DNA of 64,000 bases from Lutibacter citreus (GCF_003260195.1 NZ_QEIH01000001.1:372001-436000); one strand, 5' to 3'. Shown: positions 19,018-27,949, counted from the stretch's first letter. Numbers and translations are program-made. The notes: generated from the letters alone by a model not told the origin.

Positions 19018-20142
19018 ATGGCTACAGAATACGATTTAGTAGTTGATTCTCCTGGTAGAATTAATATTATTGGAGAGCATACAGATTATAATAACGGATT
19101 TGTATTGCCTACCGCAATTGACAAAATAATTAAATTTAAATTTAGAAAGAATGGTAGTGCTGATAAGTGTACAGTTCACAGTGCTAATTTTAACACAGAC
19201 TTTTCTTTCAGTTTAAAAGATGTTAAACCAAGTAAAGAACAATGGGCAAATTACATTTTAGGTGTAATTTCTGGTATTCAGGAGTTAACTGATAAAATTG
19301 AAGGTTTTGATTGTACATTGGATAGTAATATTCCTGTAGGTTCAGGTATTAGTTCTTCAGCAGCATTAGAATGTGGTTTAGCATTTGGTTTGAATGAATT
19401 ATTTGATTTAGGTTTAACAAGGTTACAAATGGTTAAAATTGGTCAAATGGCTGAGCATAATTATGTTGGAACTAAATGTGGAATTATGGATCAATTTGCA
19501 TCTGTAATGAGTAAAGATGGACATGTAATTTTATTAGATTGCCAATCATTAGAATATGAATATGTTCCAATTACAATTAAGCCTTATAAAATATTGTTAT
19601 TAAATACCAATGTTTCTCATAATTTAGCAGATGGTGAATACAATAAGCGAAGAGCCATGTGTGAAGCTGGTGTAGAAACAATAGCTAAGAAATATCCAGA
19701 AGTAAAATCTTTAAGAGATGTTTCTCCTGAAATGTTAACTGAGTTTAAAGGAATTTTAGATGATGTTACATATAATAGATGTTCTTATGTAGTTGATGAA
19801 AAAGTTCGTGTGTTAGATACTGTTGAAGCTTTAAAAAACAACAAACTTGATGAAATGGGTGCAAATATGTATGCAACTCATGAAGGGCTTTCAAAATTAT
19901 ACGAAGTAAGTTGTGATGAATTAGACTTTTTAGTTGATTTTTCTAAAAATTATGATTCAGTAATTGGTTCTCGTATGATGGGTGGTGGCTTTGGTGGTTG
20001 TACTATTAACATAATTAAAGAAGACGCTGTTAAAGAGTTTTCTGAAGCAGCTGAAAAAGCATATTTTGATAAGTTTAATATCAAGTTAACAGCATTTGAG
20101 GCCAACCCTTGTGGAGGAACATCAATAAGTGAAACCAAATAA
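19018..20142 (+). CDS. galK: Galactokinase
   Basis: This GHMP-family kinase phosphorylates galactose at C1. It is 374 residues. The galactokinase signature GRINIIGEHTDYNNGFVLP is at about 13-31, the ATP loop PVGSGISSSAALE at about 105-117, and the C-terminal GHMP motif MMGGGFGGCTI at about 319-329. It is the second gene of the galT-galK-symporter cluster. Confidence 0.98.
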   Translation: MATEYDLVVDSPGRINIIGEHTDYNNGFVLPTAIDKIIKFKFRKNGSADKCTVHSANFNTDFSFSLKDVKPSKEQWANYILGVISGIQELTDKIEGFDCTLDSNIPVGSGISSSAALECGLAFGLNELFDLGLTRLQMVKIGQMAEHNYVGTKCGIMDQFASVMSKDGHVILLDCQSLEYEYVPITIKPYKILLLNTNVSHNLADGEYNKRRAMCEAGVETIAKKYPEVKSLRDVSPEMLTEFKGILDDVTYNRCSYVVDEKVRVLDTVEALKNNKLDEMGANMYATHEGLSKLYEVSCDELDFLVDFSKNYDSVIGSRMMGGGFGGCTINIIKEDAVKEFSEAAEKAYFDKFNIKLTAFEANPCGGTSISETK

Positions 20143-20278
20143 TTAACCAAATTAAACCATAACTCATACAAAATAATTCAATAGTGTCTTTTTAAAGATG
20201 AGATATAATTGATATTTGTAATTAGTATAAGTTAGGAATTAATTTATAATCAACAATAAACTAAATTTATATATTATT

Positions 20279-21898
20279 ATGACAACAACTTTCGGAATTT
20301 TAGATTACGTCATTTTTATAGCCTATGCCGTTCTTATTTTAGGGGTAGGTTTATGGGTATCTAGAGATAAAAAAGGACATGAAAAAAATGCTGAAGATTA
20401 CTTTTTGGCAAGTAAATCTTTACCTTGGTGGGCTATTGGAACAAGTTTAATTGCAGCCAATATTTCTGCAGAACAATTTATAGGAATGTCAGGGTCTGGA
20501 TTTGCTCTAGGTTTGGCAATTGCTTCTTACGAATGGATGGCGGCCATAACATTAATAATAGTTGGTAAGTATTTTTTACCAATTTTTATTGAAAAAGGAT
20601 TATATACAATACCTGAATTTGTTGAAAAACGATTTTCAACAAACTTAAAAACTATCTTAGCTGTATTTTGGATTGCTCTTTATGTATTTGTTAACCTTGC
20701 TTCTGTATTATATTTAGGATCATTAGCATTAGAAACAATTATGGGAGTTCCTATGATGTATGGTGTAATTGGTTTGGCATTGTTTGCAGCTGCTTACTCT
20801 TTATATGGAGGGCTTTCAGCAGTGGCTTGGACAGATGTTATTCAAGTTATTTTCTTGGTATTAGGTGGTTTAGTAACAACATATTTAGCCTTAAATACAG
20901 TATCAGGTGGAGAAGGTGTGTTAGCCGGAATAAGTAAAGTTTATGAAGCTGCTCCTGAAAGATTTGCAATGATTTTAGATGAATCTAACCCTGAATATAA
21001 CAACTTGCCTGGTATAGGAGTTTTAGTAGGAGGTTTATGGGTAGCAAACTTTTATTACTGGGGTTTCAACCAATATATAATTCAAAGAACTTTAGCTGCT
21101 AAATCGTTAAAAGAATCTCAAAAAGGTATTTTATTAGCTGCAGGTTTAAAATTAATAATTCCTGTAATTGTAGTGGTTCCTGGTATTGCTGCTTGGGTTA
21201 TGGTAAATGATCCTGAAATTATGGCTCGTTTAGGTGAAGCTGGTTTAAAAAACCTACCATCATTAGATCAAGCAGATAAAGCGTATCCTTGGTTATTACA
21301 ATTCTTACCAACAGGTATGAAAGGAATTGCATTTGCAGCATTAACAGCGGCTATTGTATCATCATTAGCTTCAATGTTAAATTCAACGTCAACAATTTTT
21401 ACGATGGATATTTATAAGCAATATATCAATAAAAATGCTAGTGATAAAGCTACCGTAAATATGGGTAGAATTTCTGCTGGTGTTGCTTTAATAATTGCTT
21501 GTATTATGGCTCCTCTTTTAGGAGGAATTGATCAAGCTTTCCAATTTATTCAGGAGTATACAGGAATTGTAAGTCCAGGTATTTTAGCCGTATTTATTTT
21601 AGGTTTATTCTGGAAAAAAACAACAAACAAAGCAGCAATTATTGGAGCGTTAGTTTCTATTCCAATTGCTTTAGCTTTTAAAGCTACTTCAATGCCTTGG
21701 ATGGACCAAATGGGTTTAACCGCTGTTTTAACTATGGTTGTAATTATTATTACTAGTTTAATTCAACATAAAGGGAAGGATGATGAAAAAGCAATTGAAA
21801 TTACAAAAGAATTGTTTAAAACAAGTCCATTATTTAATATTGGAGCCTTTGCAATAATGTTAATTTTAGTTGCATTATATTCAATGTTCTGGAATTAA
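20279..21898 (+). CDS. Sodium/solute symporter (SSS/SGLT family), probable galactose transporter
   Basis: This is a 539-residue inner-membrane protein with about 14 hydrophobic helices. SSS-family features are present: AEDYFLASKSLPWWAIGTSL near the N-terminus, GMSGSGFALGLAIASYEW, and WGFNQYIIQRTLAAKSL in the centre. It is the third gene after galT-galK, 136 bases on, and is followed by a terminator. By family it couples Na+ entry to sugar uptake; the galactose assignment rests on context and on SGLT similarity. Confidence 0.92.
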   Translation: MTTTFGILDYVIFIAYAVLILGVGLWVSRDKKGHEKNAEDYFLASKSLPWWAIGTSLIAANISAEQFIGMSGSGFALGLAIASYEWMAAITLIIVGKYFLPIFIEKGLYTIPEFVEKRFSTNLKTILAVFWIALYVFVNLASVLYLGSLALETIMGVPMMYGVIGLALFAAAYSLYGGLSAVAWTDVIQVIFLVLGGLVTTYLALNTVSGGEGVLAGISKVYEAAPERFAMILDESNPEYNNLPGIGVLVGGLWVANFYYWGFNQYIIQRTLAAKSLKESQKGILLAAGLKLIIPVIVVVPGIAAWVMVNDPEIMARLGEAGLKNLPSLDQADKAYPWLLQFLPTGMKGIAFAALTAAIVSSLASMLNSTSTIFTMDIYKQYINKNASDKATVNMGRISAGVALIIACIMAPLLGGIDQAFQFIQEYTGIVSPGILAVFILGLFWKKTTNKAAIIGALVSIPIALAFKATSMPWMDQMGLTAVLTMVVIIITSLIQHKGKDDEKAIEITKELFKTSPLFNIGAFAIMLILVALYSMFWN

Positions 21899-21917
21899 AA
21901 ATAAGATTTTAATATAA

Positions 21918-21950
21918 AAAAAAGAGTTGATGAAAGTCAACTCTTTTTTT
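21918..21950 (+). terminator. Intrinsic terminator of the galactose cluster
   Basis: A 10-bp stem AAAGAGTTGA (21921-21930) pairs with 21937-21946 across a 6-base loop and is followed by T8. Confidence 0.92.
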
Positions 21951-22034
21951 TTGTATTTAAAATAAAGGTTATTAAAATAGATCTCTACAAACTAAATTAT
22001 ATAGATAATTGTTTATTTAATGTTTTCATTTATT

Positions 22035-22067
22035 ACGTCCAGAGTACGTCCAGAGTGCGTCCAGAGC
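22035..22067. repeat. Three tandem 11-bp units (ACGTCCAGAGT)
   Basis: The units lie at 22035-22045, 22046-22056 and 22057-22067. The first two are identical and the third has two changes (GCGTCCAGAGC). The period is close to one helical turn. The function is unknown. Confidence 0.85.
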
Positions 22068-22196
22068 AATTATAATCTGTAGCTTTAGTCCCATCGGGTT
22101 TAGTTTCGAAACATTTTTAGAAGAATTTCAATTGCTTGTATCTTTTGTAAAAGAGCCAGTTAATTCTACTTTATTCATTCTATAACTGTTAAGTGA

Positions 22197-22274
22197 TCAA
22201 AGCCTTTTTTGAAGTTTGTAAATAACTATTGTTGAAATTAATAAAAAAGCTGAGATTAATAATTTAGTTTCCAT
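22197..22274 (-). CDS. Possible 25-residue hydrophobic peptide
   Basis: An ATG at 22274 opens a frame for METKLLISAFLL, then a hydrophobic run to a basic end (YKLQKRL). This would be a single membrane helix with a positively charged C-terminal tail, like many small membrane peptides. No homology, ribosome-binding site or clear promoter supports it, so it may be chance. Confidence 0.2.
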   Translation of the reverse strand: METKLLISAFLLISTIVIYKLQKRL

Positions 22275-22562
22275 AATAGTTGTTTTTATAGTTTGTTTCT
22301 TTACTACTATATCAACAAGTACTTAAAAATGTTACCATTAAAAGTTTATTTCTTAATTAGAAAGCCTTTTTTTACGGTTTTGAGTTAAATGTTTTATAAA
22401 GTCCACCTAGATTATCTAAATTAATAGTTAGCTAATTATTAATTCTTTAGTGAATTTAGATATGTCTGGATTTAAAAGGTTAGAGTTAGAAAAAATAGTG
22501 AGTACTAACAACTAAACATATTATTGTAAAGTTAGTTAACCTTTATAATTTTGAAATCTTGT

Positions 22563-23363
22563 TTATCTAAAAATCCAATTGGAATAGTTAGAAGATTTCT
22601 CTAATTTGTTTTCTAAGGAATCTTCTAGTTTAGGGAAAAAATCAATGCCTGTAATTTTTTCAATTTCATCAATAGAAGTTACAAATTTATATAGAGCACT
22701 CTTTGATTCCTTATGAGGAATTAAAAAGGCAATTGCTTTTATTTCTGGTTCTTGATAGTCTAAAATAATTTTGTAAAAATAATTAGGGACTGTAATTTTT
22801 TCACTTCCAATTGTTTTTGAAGTGTTTTTTAAAACACCACCAGTTACAACATAAACACTTTTGTATTTCTTTGCCCAATACCTTGTCTTTTGTTCTAAAC
22901 GGTTCCAGATACCAGCGTTAAATTTATGCTCTTGAGGAGATATATTACTGGTTAAAAATGTTTCATTATAAGCTAATTTTGAAAATTTTCTATCTCCTGC
23001 AGGACAAAGGTGACCTTTATCAAAACCTGATTTTGAATAATTTTTATAATGAGCACTTTTGGTTAAAACTTTAGGGTCTTTTATAAAATATGGACGTTTA
23101 AAGTTTGAAGAAGAAATATCTTCGTCTTTTAATTGATAGGCTACCCATTCTGCCTGTTCATCTTTTTCGCTATATGAAAGTTTATAAAAGGCATGTTCTA
23201 TAATTTGACCAGTAGTTGAAGTTGGAGAAAGATCTAATTTTATATTGGAAGTTTTTTCTTTTGTTGTTTCTATAAAATCTTCAGTTGAAAAATTATCATA
23301 TAGATAAAATCCAACTGAAAATATTAAAGTTAAAACAATGTAAATAGTTTTTCTATTTCTCAC
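22563..23363 (-). CDS. DNA/RNA non-specific endonuclease (NUC1/Serratia nuclease family), membrane-anchored or secreted
   Basis: This is a 266-residue protein with an N-terminal hydrophobic segment (IYIVLTLIFSVGFYLY) and a beta-beta-alpha metal nuclease domain. The signature FDKGHLCPAGDRK at about residues 112-126 is the DRGH type with Arg replaced by Lys; its His is the general base. The downstream Asn that holds Mg2+ fits LTSNISPQEHKFNAGIWNRL. It would degrade nucleic acid outside the cytoplasm. The start overlaps the end of the upstream thioesterase gene by 11 bases, pointing to translational coupling. Confidence 0.9.
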   Translation of the reverse strand: MRNRKTIYIVLTLIFSVGFYLYDNFSTEDFIETTKEKTSNIKLDLSPTSTTGQIIEHAFYKLSYSEKDEQAEWVAYQLKDEDISSSNFKRPYFIKDPKVLTKSAHYKNYSKSGFDKGHLCPAGDRKFSKLAYNETFLTSNISPQEHKFNAGIWNRLEQKTRYWAKKYKSVYVVTGGVLKNTSKTIGSEKITVPNYFYKIILDYQEPEIKAIAFLIPHKESKSALYKFVTSIDEIEKITGIDFFPKLEDSLENKLEKSSNYSNWIFR

Positions 23364-23802
23364 TTTTTAGCGGAATTTCTTTAAAGTTTTCCGTTTTAGG
23401 TAATCCTTCAAAAATTTTCACAAAATCAGCAGGTGGAGAGGTTAATTTTCTTTTTATTAAATCAATCCAAGCTCCGTAAACTTTAATTTCCGCAGATAAA
23501 ATACCATCTTTATTATAAATTTGATGGTTAAATCTCCAGCGTTCAATACCTTTAGAAACACCTTCTAATTCCATATGAACTGTAATGTTTTCTCCAATAT
23601 TAATTTCTTTATAAAAAGAAGTTTCTTCCTTAAAAAGAATTGGTCCAATATTTAACTTCGCAAATTCATTAATAGATAAGCCGTGTTCTTGAAAATATCT
23701 AACTCTTACTTCGGCGGCATAATCATTATATGCAGTGTGGCGCATATGTCTGTTTGGGTCAAAATCTGACCATTTTGTGTTAAAAGTAACTTCGAAATCC
23801 AT
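23353..23802 (-). CDS. Acyl-CoA thioesterase, 4-hydroxybenzoyl-CoA thioesterase-like hot-dog fold
   Basis: This is a 149-residue protein of normal length for YbgC/FadM-type thioesterases. The active-site loop SDFDPNRHMRHTAYNDYA at about residues 12-29 has the conserved Asp and the HM-N-Y pattern. It would hydrolyse an acyl-CoA to free acid and CoA; the substrate is unknown. The last bases overlap the nuclease gene downstream. Confidence 0.88.
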   Translation of the reverse strand: MDFEVTFNTKWSDFDPNRHMRHTAYNDYAAEVRVRYFQEHGLSINEFAKLNIGPILFKEETSFYKEINIGENITVHMELEGVSKGIERWRFNHQIYNKDGILSAEIKVYGAWIDLIKRKLTSPPADFVKIFEGLPKTENFKEIPLKSEK

Positions 23803-23936
23803 ATATAATTTTTCAGATTGCTAATTTACATGATTTTGAATAAAAAAGAGCTTCTTAACAAGGAGGTCTTTTAAACTTTAATTTCTTTTTTTTATCTGCT
23901 TTTTATTTTTTAGGTTTTGTTAGTATTATTGAACCA

Positions 23937-24269
23937 CTATTTTTTAGAAGAGGTTGTGTTACTTCTACTTGCGTTGTGATCTTGTGCTTTAGAAGAGGTT
24001 GTGTTACTTCTGCTCGCGTTATGGTCTTGTGCTTTAGAAGAAGTTTTATTACTTCTACTCGCGTTGTGATCTTGTGCTTTAGAAGAGGTTGTGTTACTTC
24101 TGCTCGCGTTGTGATCTTGTGCTTTAGAAGAGGTTGTATTACTTCTACTTGCGTTATGGTCTTGTGCTTTAGAAGAGGTTGTATTACTTCTGCTCGCGTT
24201 ATTGCTAATATTTTGTGAGTAACTAGTGGTTACAAACACAAAAAAAATAAGAATGCTTAATTTTTTCAT
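23937..24269 (-). CDS. Secreted low-complexity protein of tandem 15-residue repeats
   Basis: This is a 110-residue protein with a signal peptide (KKLSILIFFVFVTTSYSQ) followed by five full copies and one partial copy of the unit ASRSNTTSSKAQDHN. The only internal residue change is a T-to-K in the fourth unit. The mature chain is Ser/Thr/Asn-rich, hydrophilic and probably disordered. The DNA repeats match the frame exactly (45 bp), so the coding assignment is firm, but no family is recognised. It could be a glycosylated surface filament or an adhesion spacer; this is speculative. Confidence 0.75.
   Translation of the reverse strand: MKKLSILIFFVFVTTSYSQNISNNASRSNTTSSKAQDHNASRSNTTSSKAQDHNASRSNTTSSKAQDHNASRSNKTSSKAQDHNASRSNTTSSKAQDHNASRSNTTSSKK
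23940..24197 (-). repeat. 45-bp tandem repeat, 5.7 copies
   Basis: The units encode 15 residues each. Synonymous differences (ttgc/ctcgc-type ends and gttgtgat/gttatggt) partly alternate between neighbouring units. That hints at past duplication of two-unit blocks by slippage or recombination. Confidence 0.9.
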
Positions 24270-24693
24270 AATGAAATTTGATTTTTGTTAATAGCTACAT
24301 TAATAATTTATAATGCTTATTTGTATATCAAAAAAATAGATTAATTGTTACCTTCTTAAAGGTGAAAAAGTTTTTAAGTTAATTTTTAAAGTGGGTGAAA
24401 TAAGTAGGATGGTCTTTTTTTGAGATTATTAAAATTCGAAATATTATTTAATGTGAAGCAGTTGTTTAACTATTTGGTATTTAAGTGGTAATGGAGTAAT
24501 TTTAATTGATAATTAAGTTTTTTGTACTTCAAACTTTATAAATATAAAATTGGTAATTAAATAAAAATATAATGATTGGATGAGCTGTTTGTTTATCTTT
24601 ATAAATTATAAAAAGCTGTTTTATTTTAATATTTCTTTTAAATTTAAAGCTTGTTTTATAGTTGAAGGAATGGTAAAAAGAAATTATGGACAA
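24270..24693. other. Non-coding spacer, nothing recognised
   Basis: This is about 420 bases of AT-rich sequence between the repeat-protein gene and the permease gene. I see no ORF with coding character, no RNA-like fold and no clear terminator. Confidence 0.5.
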
Positions 24694-25788
24694 CTAATTT
24701 TTCACGTCTAAAGCATCACGTAAGGCATTACCTATTAACATAAAAGCCATTACTAAACTCATTATTGCTAAACCTGGAATAACGGCTAAATATGCCTTTC
24801 CTAGAATTATATAGCTATAGTGGTCCTTAATCATAGCTCCCCAAGATGGAGTGGGAGGTTGCGCTCCAATACCTAAAAAACTTAAGCCACTTTCAATTAA
24901 AATTGCACCGGCAAAATTAGCGGCCGATATAACAATAACAGGAGCCATAATATTTGGAAGTATATGGTTAAATATGATTCTATAATTTGAGAAACCTAGA
25001 GCTTTGGCAGCTTCAACATATTGCATTTGTTTGGCACTCATAATTTGTCCTCTAACTACACGTGCAACTTCAACCCACATTGTTAAACCCACGGCAATGA
25101 AAACCTGCCAAAATCCTTTTCCAAGAGCAAGTGTTATTGCAATAACAAGAAGCAGTGTAGGTATTGACCACGTTATATTAATAATCCACATTATAAAAGC
25201 GTCTACTTTACCACCAAAATACCCGGCTATTGCACCTATAGAAATTCCTATTATTAAAGATATAAAAACAGCGATAAACCCAATAAAAAATGAAATTCGG
25301 GTTCCAATAATCATTCTGCTTAATAAATCTCTTCCATATTTATCGGTTCCTAAATAGAATTTTTTTGTTTTTATATAATTAGTAATTTCATTCCCTTCAA
25401 ATATTGAAATGGGGTACAATTTAGATATGTTTTTTGAGCCAATTTCAGTATAAGGAAAAATGGTTAAACTATTGTTTGAAATTTTAAAATGGGAGATTGG
25501 TATTTCCGTAATTGGTTGTTTTTTACCATATAGAAATTTATTAAAAAAAGGTTGATCATCAACACGTTTTGTAGGAAGCGTAAGCATTAACACTTCAAAC
25601 CCAGGTTTTTTAGAGTGAATTTCTAAATGCATTTGATTTGCATTACTGCTATTGTCTGGCGCAAGTATATAGGCAAAAATAGCTATAAATCCACACAAAA
25701 TAATATACCAAAAACTAAACACTCCAGTAGTGCTTTTTTTAAACTTCTGGAGTGCTAATTTTGAAAGTGAATTTGTTTTTGTATTCAA
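24694..25788 (-). CDS. ABC transporter permease, OppC/DppC family
   Basis: This is an inner-membrane permease of the peptide/nickel (Opp/Dpp) type, 364 residues. The N-terminus has the OppC_N helix (about 22-43). Then comes an unusually long insert up to about residue 140 before the family motif YLGTDKYGRDLLSRMIIG. After that are five membrane helices with the EAA loop (EAAKALGFSNYRIIFNHILP) and GLSFLGIGAQPPTPSWGAMI. Length is above the usual 280-320 because of the insert. No OppB, ATPase or binding protein lies next to it, so its partners must be elsewhere. It is 40 bases downstream of the protease gene on the same strand. Confidence 0.92.
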   Translation of the reverse strand: MNTKTNSLSKLALQKFKKSTTGVFSFWYIILCGFIAIFAYILAPDNSSNANQMHLEIHSKKPGFEVLMLTLPTKRVDDQPFFNKFLYGKKQPITEIPISHFKISNNSLTIFPYTEIGSKNISKLYPISIFEGNEITNYIKTKKFYLGTDKYGRDLLSRMIIGTRISFFIGFIAVFISLIIGISIGAIAGYFGGKVDAFIMWIINITWSIPTLLLVIAITLALGKGFWQVFIAVGLTMWVEVARVVRGQIMSAKQMQYVEAAKALGFSNYRIIFNHILPNIMAPVIVISAANFAGAILIESGLSFLGIGAQPPTPSWGAMIKDHYSYIILGKAYLAVIPGLAIMSLVMAFMLIGNALRDALDVKN

Positions 25789-25828
25789 TAGTTTGTCTTT
25801 ATAAATATAAAGTTACAACTTTTTAAAA

Positions 25829-27937
25829 TTAATTTTTTACTAAATGATACTTTGGCTTCAATTTTAAATCATCCAATACATTTAAAGCTTCAGCAACATA
25901 AATATCTTTTTTTAAGTTTTTATGCCAGATTTCACGTTTTTCAGATAAATCTTCATCATCTTTTTCAAGGGTTTGCTCATATAAAGGAGATTGAAAAGTT
26001 AGGTTTGTTGTGTAATCTTTAATTGCACTAAACTTGTCTGATTCTTTTTTATGTATCTCTATATCATTTTTATAATTGTCATAATTTAAATAGATTATAG
26101 AATCATCTTGAGATTTTTTTAACCATTTAGCATTATCATCAATCAATTTAAAATATTTATTGTCAGCAATTCTTTTTTTACTATTATTAATAACTGTATT
26201 AAAGTTGTCATATTTATTCCACAAGGCATATGAAGCTTGCGGCACTTTATCAAATTTTAATGGGTTTTCTAAATCTCTTTCACCAATTTCCATATATGAA
26301 AATTTACTTGGTAGTACAATATCAGAATGAACTCCTTCTAATTGAGTTGAACCTCCATTAATTCTATAAAATTTTTGAATTGTAATTTTTAAGGCTCCAA
26401 GATCTTCATTTAAATTATGATATCTGTTTAAATCAAGAACACTTTGAACGGTTCCTTTACCATATGTTTGCGTTCCTCCAATAATAACAGCTCTATTATA
26501 ATCTTGCATGGCGGCAGCAAAAATTTCTGAAGCAGATGCAGATAATTCATTCACTAAAACAACTAAAGGTCCATCCCACTGTATTTTTGAGTCTGTATCT
26601 TTTTTTACTTCGGCTTCTTTATCTCTATATTTTACTTGTACAACAGGTCCTTGATTAATAAATAAACCTGAAATTTCAATGGCTGTTTTTAATGATCCAC
26701 CTCCATTATTTCTTAAATCTATAACCAAACCATCTATATTTTCTTTTTTCAACCTATCAATTTCTTGAGTCATATCTGTAGTTGAATTTCTATAATTTTT
26801 TTCGTCAAAATCTATATAAAATTTTGGTAAGTCTATAATTCCAAATTTCTTACCATCCTTTTTTACTACGCTTGATTTAACAAAGGTTTCTTCTAATTCA
26901 ACAACATCTCTTATTATTGATATTATTTTTATAGAACCATCAACTTTTTTTACAGTTAATTTTACCTCTGTTCCTTTTTTTCCTTTTATAAATTCTATAG
27001 CGTGGTCTAATCTCATACCTACAATATCAGTAGGTTCTTCATCACCCTGAGCAACTTTTAATATTAAGTCTTCAGCTTCTAATTCACCTTGTTTCCAAGC
27101 AGGTCCACCTCTAACTAATTCACTCACTTTGGTGTATTCATTCTTTTTTTGAAGTCTAGCACCAATTCCTTCTAGTTTACCTGAAATACTTTGATCAAAT
27201 CCTTTTTTAGTAATTGGATCAAAATAAGTTGTATGAGGATCAAATAATTCTGAAATACAATTTATATAAGTTGAAAACCAGTCTGAACGTTCTAATTCTG
27301 ATAATCTAACAAAATATTCATCCATATTTGATAAGGTAGATTTTCTAGCTTCAATTTCAAGTTCTGAAAATGATTTTATTTTATAAGTATCATCCTTTTT
27401 TAATTTATCATCTTCTTCTTGAACTTTGTCATAAATACGTGTTAAAGTGCTAAATTTCATTAATTTACCCCAGCGTTGAATTAATTCGTTTTGATTGCTT
27501 GGGAAATTAACTTTTTTATAATCAACATTTAATGTTTCCTTTGAGTCAAAATCTATTTTGGAAGATAAAATATTTTTGTAGTAGGTTTTAGATTCTTCAA
27601 AACGTTGGTTAAAACGTTCAATCGCCAAATTAAAAAAGGTTAAATCTTCTTTTTTAATTTGATCATCTATGTCTTTTTTATATTTAGAAAGTTCATCAAT
27701 ATCAGATTGCAAGAAATATCTTTTAGAAGGATCTAAACGTTCTAAAAAATTATCATAAACTTTTTCTGAAAAATCATCATTAATTTCCCTTGGTTCATAA
27801 TGCCACTGCGTTAAAACATAATTTAAAATTGTTATTAAAGCTTTATCCTTTGGATCAGTATTTTCTAACCTTATAAAGCTTGTTAAAAGCATTATTACTG
27901 CAAGTACTGGTAATAAAAAATTTAATTTTTTCATCAT
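25829..27937 (-). CDS. prc: Carboxy-terminal (tail-specific) processing protease, S41 family
   Basis: This is a periplasmic serine protease, about 702 residues, comparable to E. coli Prc. It has a signal or anchor at the N-terminus (LLPVLAVIMLLTSFI), an alpha-helical N-domain, a PDZ domain at about 240-330 (GIGARLQKKNEYTKVSELV), and the S41 catalytic core. The nucleophile Ser is in NELSASASEIFAAAMQ (about 463) and the Lys base in GTQTYGKGTVQ (about 492). I chose the ATG at 27937 (27934 is also possible), because the in-frame TTG at 27952 overlaps a -7 promoter box. It would trim or degrade envelope proteins. Confidence 0.94.
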   Translation of the reverse strand: MMKKLNFLLPVLAVIMLLTSFIRLENTDPKDKALITILNYVLTQWHYEPREINDDFSEKVYDNFLERLDPSKRYFLQSDIDELSKYKKDIDDQIKKEDLTFFNLAIERFNQRFEESKTYYKNILSSKIDFDSKETLNVDYKKVNFPSNQNELIQRWGKLMKFSTLTRIYDKVQEEDDKLKKDDTYKIKSFSELEIEARKSTLSNMDEYFVRLSELERSDWFSTYINCISELFDPHTTYFDPITKKGFDQSISGKLEGIGARLQKKNEYTKVSELVRGGPAWKQGELEAEDLILKVAQGDEEPTDIVGMRLDHAIEFIKGKKGTEVKLTVKKVDGSIKIISIIRDVVELEETFVKSSVVKKDGKKFGIIDLPKFYIDFDEKNYRNSTTDMTQEIDRLKKENIDGLVIDLRNNGGGSLKTAIEISGLFINQGPVVQVKYRDKEAEVKKDTDSKIQWDGPLVVLVNELSASASEIFAAAMQDYNRAVIIGGTQTYGKGTVQSVLDLNRYHNLNEDLGALKITIQKFYRINGGSTQLEGVHSDIVLPSKFSYMEIGERDLENPLKFDKVPQASYALWNKYDNFNTVINNSKKRIADNKYFKLIDDNAKWLKKSQDDSIIYLNYDNYKNDIEIHKKESDKFSAIKDYTTNLTFQSPLYEQTLEKDDEDLSEKREIWHKNLKKDIYVAEALNVLDDLKLKPKYHLVKN

Positions 27938-27949
27938 TGTCTTTCTTGT

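Larger units (their letters stand above)
21951..22562. other. Gene-poor spacer with repeat, possible micro-ORF and degenerate coding-like traces
   Basis: This holds about 610 bases between the symporter terminator and the nuclease gene. It contains a triple 11-bp repeat at 22035-22067 and a 25-codon hydrophobic ORF on the minus strand at 22197-22274. On the minus strand over about 22030-22110 there is a short stop-bounded open frame reading ETKPDGTKATDYNCSGR with no start codon, possibly a relic. Confidence 0.5.

Noticed and set aside
22035-22067. Short tandem repeats as a CRISPR or plasmid iteron set
   Set aside because: There are only three units of 11 bases, no spacers, and no replication or cas gene nearby.
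23940-24197. Regular repeats that could look like a CRISPR array
   Set aside because: The units follow each other without spacers and are in frame inside a secreted-protein gene; no cas gene is near.
23976-24218. Plus-strand frame of 80 codons made of repeats
   Set aside because: It is the antisense shadow of the 45-bp repeats. The minus-strand frame has a signal peptide and a hydrophilic repeat, which is far more protein-like.
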